Part shown: positions 1-4,787 of the stretch, piece after piece
Layout: each line of letters begins with the position of its first letter
Numbering within the stretch: the stretch's first letter is position 1
Notes under the pieces: model-generated
What the model was told of the DNA's origin: nothing
Databases searched by the model: none
What the model saw: only the letters and a program-made list of their open reading frames with translations
Assembly: GCA_038331135.1 (NCBI GenBank)
Contig: JBBQOS010000048.1
Span: 1-6,236, forward strand
Direction: 5' to 3'
DNA from: UBA9337 sp038331135
Lineage (GTDB): Bacteria > Patescibacteriota > Minisyncoccia > Moranbacterales > UBA9337
DNA length: 6,236 bases
Program-made: the position numbers and the translations under genes

Positions 1-2
1 TT

Positions 3-461
3 GGAGATTGGGAAACTGATAGTATGATATTTAAAGGAAAAAGTATTTTATCTGTTCAATTTGAAAGAAAGTTAAAGCTATGTCGATTACATAAGTGTGA
101 AGATAAGTCTGCTATTCGCTCAGAAGAAGCCCTGAGAGATAGTATTGAGTCTTTACCTGCTGGCTTTTGGTTATCTATTACCAGAGACAATGGAAGTGAG
201 AATGCACTGCACCGAGAAACAGAAGTACCTTCATTTTTTTGTGATACTTATGCCTCTTGGCAAAAAGGAGGAGTAGAAAATCTAAATGGTTTAATTAGAG
301 AATATTTCCCTAAAAGAAGTAATCTTGATAGTATATCAGAAAGAGAGATTTATGAGGTTCAAGAGAAACTAAACAATAGACCTAGGAAAGCTCTTAATTA
401 TTTAACACCCAATGAGGCTATCGCTCTGGAAATTTCAAAAAAAGGGGCTTTAAATTCTTGA
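3..461 (+). CDS. IS30-family transposase, C-terminal part (5' end outside window)
   Basis: This is the catalytic DDE domain of an IS30-type transposase, which cuts and joins the ends of its insertion sequence. The reading frame is already open at base 3 (GDWETD...), so an ATG at 24 is internal and not the start. The IS30 landmarks appear in order: GDWETD with the first catalytic Asp, TRDNGSEN with the second Asp, SWQKGGVENLNGLIREYFPK with the catalytic Glu, then LNNRPRKALNYLTPNEAIAL, the standard IS30 ending. The frame closes with TGA soon after that ending, so the C-terminus looks complete. About 29 residues separate the second Asp from the Glu, against 33 in most IS30 members, so the stretch after DNGSEN is slightly short. 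I could not identify the terminal inverted repeat downstream, and the left end of the element is outside the window. Activity therefore cannot be judged. Confidence 0.93.
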   Translation, partial: GDWETDSMIFKGKSILSVQFERKLKLCRLHKCEDKSAIRSEEALRDSIESLPAGFWLSITRDNGSENALHRETEVPSFFCDTYASWQKGGVENLNGLIREYFPKRSNLDSISEREIYEVQEKLNNRPRKALNYLTPNEAIALEISKKGALNS

Positions 462-539
462 ATTCATCCTAACAACATTTAAACATCTTTCCACGTTGAG
501 ATATCAGCACATTAATATTCTAAAAATATAAAAAGAGAT

Positions 540-568
540 TTGCTATTTAGCAGATAATAGTTTATAAC
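540..568 (+). promoter_or_regulatory. Candidate sigma-70-type promoter for the pseudouridine synthase gene
   Basis: TTGCTA at 540-545 (4 of 6 matches to TTGACA) and TATAAC at 563-568 (5 of 6 matches to TATAAT) are separated by exactly 17 nt. Transcription would begin near 575, giving a leader of about 30 nt before the ATG at 607. The spacer between the transposase stop and this gene holds no other gene. The match is by eye, and AT-rich DNA produces such matches by chance fairly often. Confidence 0.5.
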
Positions 569-606
569 TAAACAGCACTGATAATTTAATTTACACGTAA
601 TAAAAT

Positions 607-1590
607 ATGGATTTGATAATAGAGGAGCGCTACGCAAACAGACGAATAGATAAGGTCTTGGCTAATTTTAGTTTAACAGAAGAAAGTTTAATGGGATTGT
701 CTCGAGGAGATTTTATCAGGGCCATAAAAAATGGGGGAATCTTGGTAAATGATAAAATTGTAAAACCGAGTTACAAAACCGCCCTTACTGATAAAATAAC
801 CATTACTATTACGAAAAAGGAAGAGGTCCTAATCTCTAACGATAAAATAAAATTAGATGTCATTTTTGAAAATGATGATTTTTTAGTTATCAATAAGCCA
901 TCTGGCATCCAAGTTCATCCAGATTTTAATGAAAAAGAAAACACTATAGTTAATGGTCTGATTGCCCAATATCCGGAAATTGCCAAACTCAAAGATGATC
1001 ATACCTATTCCTTTCAATTGCGTCCTGGAATCGTCCACCGTTTAGACAAAGAAACTTCGGGCATTTTAATTATTGCTAAAAATCTAAAATCTTTCTTGGA
1101 ATTTAAAACAATGTTTAAGGAGAAAACTATTACCAAGAAATATCTTGCCATTTCTTATGGCATACCGCTAGAAAGAACAGGCACTATTGATAAACCATTG
1201 GCGCGAACCACTAACTATCGCAAGCAAACAATTGCTGGCAAAAGAACTAAAACAAAAATTAGAGAAGCCCTTACTAACTATGAAGTTATAAAAGATTTGG
1301 GAGAAAAGTTCTCTCTTATTGAAGTTTCTCCGCAAACTGGACGCACTCATCAAATCCGTGTCCATCTTAGCGCTATTGGGCATCCTATTGTCGGAGACAA
1401 CTTATACCGAAAGAAGGATTACGAAAAATTTGAAGGTGCCACTCGCCATATGCTTCACGCCAGCGAAATAGAATTTGAATTATTTGGAGAAAAATATAAT
1501 TTCAAAGCTCCCACTCCCAAAGACTTTGATGCTGTTTTGGCAAAACTAAGTAAACCGGCTGACTCTGTCATTTCACAAAAAGACCTATAA
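607..1590 (+). CDS. RluA-family 23S rRNA pseudouridine synthase (RluD-like)
   Basis: The enzyme isomerises specific uridines in structured RNA, most likely 23S rRNA, to pseudouridine. Residues 1 to about 75 form an S4-type RNA-binding domain (RRIDKVLAN, then a GGILVNDKIVKPSYK segment). The catalytic domain follows: FLVINKPSGIQVHP around 92-105, the signature HRLDKETSG at 144-152 with catalytic Asp147, GRTHQIRVHL at 245-254, GDNLYR at 263-268 and RHMLHA at 280-285. At 327 aa with an S4 domain it matches RluC/RluD-type enzymes. The exact target uridines cannot be told from sequence, so no symbol is given. An in-frame TAA at 601-603 makes the ATG at 607 the first possible start. No Shine-Dalgarno sequence precedes it. 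The gene is intact, ends in TAA, and appears to be transcribed alone. Confidence 0.95.
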   Translation: MDLIIEERYANRRIDKVLANFSLTEESLMGLSRGDFIRAIKNGGILVNDKIVKPSYKTALTDKITITITKKEEVLISNDKIKLDVIFENDDFLVINKPSGIQVHPDFNEKENTIVNGLIAQYPEIAKLKDDHTYSFQLRPGIVHRLDKETSGILIIAKNLKSFLEFKTMFKEKTITKKYLAISYGIPLERTGTIDKPLARTTNYRKQTIAGKRTKTKIREALTNYEVIKDLGEKFSLIEVSPQTGRTHQIRVHLSAIGHPIVGDNLYRKKDYEKFEGATRHMLHASEIEFELFGEKYNFKAPTPKDFDAVLAKLSKPADSVISQKDL

Positions 1591-1596
1591 AAAGCT

Positions 1597-1642
1597 GTCT
1601 CTGCGAATCCCGTCACTCGCGAGTGATAGGACTCGCAAAGAC
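1597..1642. repeat. Long imperfect hairpin with a perfect 14-bp palindromic core
   Basis: TCACTCGCGAGTGA (1613-1626) is a perfect palindrome. It is flanked symmetrically by CC/GG (1609-1610 with 1629-1630), TGCGA/TCGCA (1602-1606 with 1633-1637) and GTCT/AGAC (1597-1600 with 1639-1642), all centred on 1619/1620. It is GC-rich in an AT-rich spacer just after the pseudouridine synthase stop. No T-run follows, so it is a poor intrinsic terminator and looks more like a dispersed hairpin repeat. GTCTCTACG at 1664-1672 resembles its left edge (GTCTCTGCG, 1597-1605). Confidence 0.75.
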
Positions 1643-1794
1643 CCAAGCTCGTTCGTATCATTTGTCTCTACGCCTGTCCGTCTTCAATATTATAAATAAT
1701 AATTTTACTGTCTTTTTTTTCATGTATTAATTATATTGATATTTATTTTATAGAAAAAATCAATGATTATATGGATCCCTAGACTCAACAATAC

Positions 1795-1822
1795 TGCATT
1801 TCTAATGTTTTTATGTTAAAAT
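1795..1822 (+). promoter_or_regulatory. Possible extended -10 promoter for the small lipoprotein gene
   Basis: TGTTAAAAT at 1814-1822 fits an extended -10 box (TGn followed by a hexamer matching TATAAT at 5 of 6 positions). The -35 region around 1795-1800 (TGCATT) is poor. The predicted start near 1829 would leave a leader of about 27 nt before the ATG at 1856. This is a weak call in very AT-rich DNA. Confidence 0.3.
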
Positions 1823-1855
1823 GTTAATATATTAAAACTTTAATGTGTGTTAAAT

Positions 1856-2077
1856 ATGAAAAAAATATTTTTAAGCTCAATGCTATTTTTATCAATAGTA
1901 TTGCTGAGTGGTTGCCAAAAAAACGTGGAAACAAAAAAAGAAGAAACTATCAACCCCTTTAGCCCATCCAGTATGGTCAATACCTATGAAACTTCCAAAG
2001 GAAAAATTAATGACAGTGTACAGAAAGAAAATGAAAAAATAAACAAGGCTTTGGAAGAAAGTGAATTGAATGAATAA
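1856..2077 (+). CDS. Small hypothetical lipoprotein (73 aa)
   Basis: The N-terminus is a clear lipoprotein signal peptide: MKK, a hydrophobic stretch (residues 4-17) and the lipobox LSGC with the lipidated cysteine at residue 20. The mature part is only about 54 residues. It is hydrophilic, rich in Lys, Glu and Asn, and its last 30 residues (from about KGKINDSVQKENEKINKALE) look like a charged amphipathic helix. It would be a membrane-tethered extracytoplasmic peptide. I do not recognise the family and assign no function. The reading frame can be extended to a GTG at 1847, but the ATG at 1856 gives a standard MKK signal-peptide start and is preferred. No Shine-Dalgarno sequence is visible. 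It could also be a truncated N-terminal piece of a larger lipoprotein, since a YceI remnant follows in another frame. Lgt, which would lipidate Cys20, is encoded at 3939-4787. Confidence 0.7.
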   Translation: MKKIFLSSMLFLSIVLLSGCQKNVETKKEETINPFSPSSMVNTYETSKGKINDSVQKENEKINKALEESELNE

Positions 2078-2088
2078 AAAATAATTAA

Positions 2089-2260
2089 GCTCTAATTACG
2101 GGAGGTTTGACTACTAAAGGAATCTCAAATGAAATAAATTTTACAGCCACATTGGAAAGCCAAAAAAATAATCTAAAAATTAAATCTCAATTCAATATAA
2201 ATAGAACACTTTGGAACAGATGACCCAATAAAATTAAACAAGCGCTTCGAAAATAATATC
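2089..2260 (+). pseudogene. Remnant of a YceI-domain gene (C-terminal part only)
   Basis: The frame from 2089 to the TGA at 2221-2223 reads TGGLTTKGISNEINF, a poorly conserved middle and FNINRTLW. This matches the second half of YceI domains (G-LT-x-KG-[IV], I-x-F, then F-x-INR-T-x-W), a lipocalin-like barrel that binds isoprenoid-type lipids. There is no start codon context, and a TAA lies directly upstream at 2086-2088. After the Trp the frame is lost. The overlapping frame from 2210 reads FGTDDPIKLNKRFENNI, plausibly the continuation of the same domain. This suggests a small deletion or frameshift at about 2210-2220. The N-terminal half of the domain is absent. The family call rests on short motifs and on memory of the family pattern. 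Confidence 0.55.
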
Positions 2261-2274
2261 CGAAGCGCTTTTTT
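2240..2274. terminator. Rho-independent terminator between convergent transcription units
   Basis: AAGCGCTTCG (2240-2249) and CGAAGCGCTT (2261-2270) form a perfect 10-bp stem with an 11-nt A/T-rich loop. On the plus strand the stem runs into T's to 2274. On the minus strand it is followed by TTGTTTAATTTTATT, a weaker T-rich tail. It would stop plus-strand transcription from the lipoprotein region and probably also the carbonic-anhydrase-like operon, whose last stop codon is 13 nt away. Confidence 0.85.
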
Positions 2275-2286
2275 CCCTACTACCGA

Positions 2287-2499
2287 CTAGACCACTTCAA
2301 ATCCGATTGATTCCTCTTTTAGGTTGATAAAATATTTTTCTATCTCAATTGTAGGATATCTGCCAGAAAAAATTTCTTGAAATTGATCAAGCTGATCAAT
2401 ATGAAATTCACGCTCTTCTGATTGATTAATTCCTATTGCCTTTAACTCTTCAGCATAGGCGCCACAATTTGAGTGATTGATCACTATCAATCTCCTCAT
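2287..2499 (-). CDS. Beta-carbonic-anhydrase-like protein, C-terminal half (split by in-frame TGA)
   Basis: This 70-aa frame begins MRRLIVINHSNCGAY. It supplies the HxxCG half of a beta-carbonic-anhydrase-type zinc site (His9 and Cys12 of this piece) at the end of the strand I-V-I-N that precedes it in that fold. The rest (EELKAIG, then a segment ending FINLKEESIGFEV) fits the C-terminal helix and last strand of small beta-CA-like proteins. It lies in the same frame as the gene at 2500-2727, with only one TGA between them (sequence CTT-TGA-ATG). Joined, they give a 146-residue protein of normal layout. It could be made by reinitiation at the adjacent ATG, or at a GTG (2484-2482) that has AGGAG 7 nt upstream. 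It could also be the dead 3' part of a nonsense-mutated gene. It ends in TAG, just before the terminator. Confidence 0.6.
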   Translation of the reverse strand: MRRLIVINHSNCGAYAEELKAIGINQSEEREFHIDQLDQFQEIFSGRYPTIEIEKYFINLKEESIGFEVV

Positions 2500-2727
2500 T
2501 CAAAGTCTTTTGACAGCACTTGCAATACTTTTTTGGGCAGTACGACTTCCGGCCATGAATTCCTTAACTGCTCCAGGAAAACAAATTGGGATATAATCCC
2601 TCGCGCCTAACACATTACCAATGAAAAAATCTGTTGCGTCCACCAAACGATAATCCATACAAAATATGGCGCCTGTTTCACAAACAATATTTTTAACATC
2701 TAAAACAACTCCAACATCTAAAATCAT
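2500..2727 (-). CDS. Beta-carbonic-anhydrase-like protein, N-terminal half (ends at in-frame TGA)
   Basis: The 75-aa product carries the first half of a beta-CA-type metal site: IFCMDYR with Cys23, Asp25 and Arg27 (CxDxR, zinc ligand plus the catalytic Asp-Arg pair). It continues with FIGNVLGARDYIPICFPGA and SIASAVKRL. In small beta-CA-like proteins this last helix normally runs on as L-G-x-x-x-I-x-V-x-x-H-x-x-CG. Here the codon after Leu75 is TGA instead of a glycine codon, and the missing His and Cys lie directly after it in the same frame (2287-2499). The start ATG overlaps the stop of the upstream gene in an ATGA junction (2724-2727), so translation is probably coupled. By itself this half lacks two of the three zinc ligands and should not be active. 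Whether the enzyme hydrates CO2 at all is not known for such divergent members. Confidence 0.65.
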   Translation of the reverse strand: MILDVGVVLDVKNIVCETGAIFCMDYRLVDATDFFIGNVLGARDYIPICFPGAVKEFMAGSRTAQKSIASAVKRL

Positions 2728-3767
2728 TCCACCACTTCCATTTCCATCGTCAAAGCATTTACAACTACTGCCATAGAATGCATTTGTCCAAACATCTCAG
2801 GATAATTTTCTTTGATAATTTCCTGGGATAATCTGTTTACATAAAGAGTTCGCTCCTTGGCTCTGATTTTTTCGGCCGGATCAGCATAAACTGCTGAAGA
2901 GAGCAAAACCATCCCCTCTTTGGAGACGCAGCAATGTTGCGTCTCTACTTTTTCCAAATTGGATTTGATTATTCCGGCTGCTTTTTTTATCGGTTCTCCA
3001 ATATTGGGATCATAAGGTCCGACAATCAAGGCCATATTGGGCGTATGCAACCAATCAAATCCCTTCCCCACTGCCAAAACCCACTCACCGTGAACCAATT
3101 GATTGAGAGGCTTGCCATTATCTTTTGTTTCCTCAATACATTTTATATTTCCCATCACGAGCGGTATCAAATCATCCAAAATTCTTTCTGGCATCAATGG
3201 GTACAATTTGTAAAACAGAGAAATTAAATTTTTTTCTGAGCTATCGGTAATCGTAGAAACATCCAAAATACTGCCGTCATCGCCGTGAAAAATTAAAGCA
3301 TCTTTATCAGTTTCCAATCCCACCAAGATAGGAAAAACGACGCCATTATTTTTTCCATAAGTTCTCAGGATTTGATCGCGAAAATTCTGAGTAAATCTTT
3401 TTGATTCTTCACAATCATAATCAAACCCTGCGCAACCGCGATGAATGTCTTCTTGGGAATAATGATAAGTCACTAAAACCAAAGTACGATTTCCGTTTTT
3501 TACAGATTTTTTTATACTCTGATCGAATGATTCATTGAGTAGTGGCCAACCCAAGTCAAATCTTCCACCAATATTTCGAAAAGGTTTCATTATCCCCAAC
3601 GGAGTGCGCGTTACAGTGGGCATATGAATTCTCCCATCCATACATTTAAAAACAACTACATTAGTAGGATGCTGAGATAAATATAATTCTCTTTCTAATC
3701 GTTGTGCCTGAAACATTTCAGAATGTTTTTTATTTAATTCAATGATTAATTTCTTTTTATTTTCCAT
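2724..3767 (-). CDS. Large carbonic-anhydrase-like protein with CxDxR and HxxC metal motifs (347 aa)
   Basis: Residues about 37-115 resemble the core of beta-class carbonic anhydrases: VVVFKCMDGR with Cys42, Asp44 and Arg46, FRNIGGR at 63-69 (compare RNAG in that class), and TYHYSQEDIHRGCAGF at 100-115. Cys112 pairs with either His109 (HxxC) or His102, the wider spacing recalling the carboxysomal shell type. The putative zinc site is thus complete. The remaining 230 residues are not recognisable to me; they include LVHGEWVLAVGKGFDWL at 224-240. No signal peptide or membrane segment is seen, so it is cytoplasmic. Residues 274-282 (VETQHCCVS) are encoded by a palindromic repeat and look inserted. 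An in-frame TAA at 3783-3785 supports the ATG at 3767 as start; no Shine-Dalgarno is seen. It is the first gene of the operon and overlaps the next by 4 nt. The fold call is moderately sure, but the reaction is unproven. Confidence 0.7.
   Translation of the reverse strand: MENKKKLIIELNKKHSEMFQAQRLERELYLSQHPTNVVVFKCMDGRIHMPTVTRTPLGIMKPFRNIGGRFDLGWPLLNESFDQSIKKSVKNGNRTLVLVTYHYSQEDIHRGCAGFDYDCEESKRFTQNFRDQILRTYGKNNGVVFPILVGLETDKDALIFHGDDGSILDVSTITDSSEKNLISLFYKLYPLMPERILDDLIPLVMGNIKCIEETKDNGKPLNQLVHGEWVLAVGKGFDWLHTPNMALIVGPYDPNIGEPIKKAAGIIKSNLEKVETQHCCVSKEGMVLLSSAVYADPAEKIRAKERTLYVNRLSQEIIKENYPEMFGQMHSMAVVVNALTMEMEVVE
2921..2947. repeat. Palindromic repeat inserted in frame within the large carbonic-anhydrase-like gene
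   Basis: GAGACGCA (2923-2930) and TGCGTCTC (2938-2945) are perfect inverted arms around a short loop, extended by T-A and a G-T wobble outside. Read on the minus strand, the 27 nt at 2922-2948 encode exactly nine residues (VETQHCCVS). The GTAGAGACGCA...TGCGTCTC word resembles palindromic elements I recall as dispersed in many bacterial genomes. GTCTCTAC also occurs at 1664-1671 in this window. Confidence 0.75.
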
Positions 3768-3803
3768 ATTATTTTTTATAAATTACACGTTCCCATCTCT
3801 TGC

Positions 3804-3875
3804 CTCTCCCTTTTGTACTCAAGGGGGAGACTGAGAGGGGGTTTCTTTTAAATTTTACACGCCCCCCCCTTGAGT
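3804..3875. repeat. GC-rich inverted repeat between the two minus-strand operons
   Basis: ACTCAAGGGGG (3817-3827) and CCCCCTTGAGT (3865-3875) are perfect 11-bp inverted copies 37 nt apart. The left copy sits inside a longer unit running from TCTCCCTT through GAGACTGAGAGGGGG to 3841, which can itself fold (TCTCCCTT against AAGGGGGAGA). No gene is present. The G-rich words stand out from the AT-rich surroundings. There is no T-run, so I do not call it a terminator. Confidence 0.7.
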
Positions 3876-3920
3876 AATTAGAAGAGTTTTCAAAAACCGG
3901 ATTAAATATTAGGCCTCACA

Positions 3921-3968
3921 CCTCCCCCAACCCCCTACCTACCGACAGGCAGTCCTCCCCTTGCAAAG
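3921..3968 (-). repeat. Dispersed-type GC-rich repeat covering the 3' end of lgt
   Basis: Read on the minus strand, it starts TTTGCAAGGGGAGGACT, continues with a small hairpin (CTGCCTGTCGGTAGGTAG, 3935-3952) and then GGGGGTTGGGGGAGGTG. Its opening is related to the CAAGGGGGAGACTGAG word at 3820-3835, in the opposite orientation. The last codons and the TAG stop of lgt (3939-3941) lie inside it. Confidence 0.6.
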
Positions 3969-4787
3969 AAGAGTAGGAACATAATCCAAACTTTTATTAA
4001 TTAAATACAATCCCGCCACAAGCATAATCATAGACAACATCTGTCCCATTGTCAAAAATCCAAAAACAAATCCCAACTGAGCATCTGGCTCACGGAAAAA
4101 TTCAATTACAAATCTAAAAATTCCATAACCCGCTAGATATAGACCGGAGATAAATCCTTTTTTTTCAGAGACTTTATTTCGCGCTAACCACAAAATTAAA
4201 AACAAAATTATTCCTTCAAAAAATGCCTCATATATTTGTGAAGGATGCCGCAATAATCCATCGCCAAAATCCATCCCCCACACTTTAGTAGTCACCCGAC
4301 CATAAAGCTCTCCATTTAAAAAATTCCCCACTCGACCAAAGAAATAACCCAGAGGTATTGCCGGCAAAATAAAATCAGTTAGTTTTAAAAAATTTATTTT
4401 TCTTTTCTTACAAAAGAAACAAGCTGCCAAAATAAAGCCTAGGGCTCCCCCATGATAACTCATGCCATAAATTCCCGTAAAATCTCCATTTTCTCCAAAA
4501 GGAAAAATTATCTCAAGCGGATTGGCTAAAAAATAAGGCAAATTATAAAAAAGCACGTATCCGACTCTGCCACCGATAATAACTGCCAAGAAAGAACTCA
4601 ACAAAAAATCAAAAACATCATCCCAAATAAAATTAGTTTCTTTTTTATAAACTCGAAAGTAGAGTAACGATGCAACTGTTAAAAATCCGATTACATACAT
4701 CAATGAATACCAATAAACGGAAAAAGAACCGAGAGCAAAAGCTATCGGATCAATTTGTCCAGGTAAATTTTGATAAATTTCAAACAT
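3939..4787 (-). CDS. lgt: Prolipoprotein diacylglyceryl transferase (Lgt)
   Basis: Lgt transfers diacylglycerol from phosphatidylglycerol to the lipobox cysteine of prolipoproteins in the cytoplasmic membrane, the first step of lipoprotein maturation. Family landmarks are present in order: IGGRVGYVLFYN at 71-82, GMSYHGGALG at 108-117 with the essential-type His112, the signature GRVGNFLNGELYGR at 151-164, RHPSQIYEAFFEG at 180-192 and FRFVIEFFREPD at 224-235. About seven hydrophobic membrane segments are visible. At 282 aa it is of normal length. The family-like sequence stops near residue 266 (LINKSLD), and the final 16 residues (YVPTLLCKGRTACR region) come mostly from a GC-rich repeat that also provides the TAG stop. 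The catalytic core should be unaffected. The ATG overlaps the end of the upstream membrane-protein gene by 8 nt, which implies a shared transcript. No Shine-Dalgarno is evident. Confidence 0.96.
   Translation of the reverse strand: MFEIYQNLPGQIDPIAFALGSFSVYWYSLMYVIGFLTVASLLYFRVYKKETNFIWDDVFDFLLSSFLAVIIGGRVGYVLFYNLPYFLANPLEIIFPFGENGDFTGIYGMSYHGGALGFILAACFFCKKRKINFLKLTDFILPAIPLGYFFGRVGNFLNGELYGRVTTKVWGMDFGDGLLRHPSQIYEAFFEGIILFLILWLARNKVSEKKGFISGLYLAGYGIFRFVIEFFREPDAQLGFVFGFLTMGQMLSMIMLVAGLYLINKSLDYVPTLLCKGRTACR

Noticed and set aside
1168..1661. Two minus-strand frames (1168-1383 and 1455-1661)
   Set aside because: Both are antisense to the intact pseudouridine synthase gene and have compositions typical of shadow frames. 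The second begins in the intergenic hairpin region.
2934..3227. Open plus-strand frame of 97 codons
   Set aside because: It lies wholly antisense to the large carbonic-anhydrase-like gene, has no recognisable domain, and its ATG falls inside the palindromic repeat.
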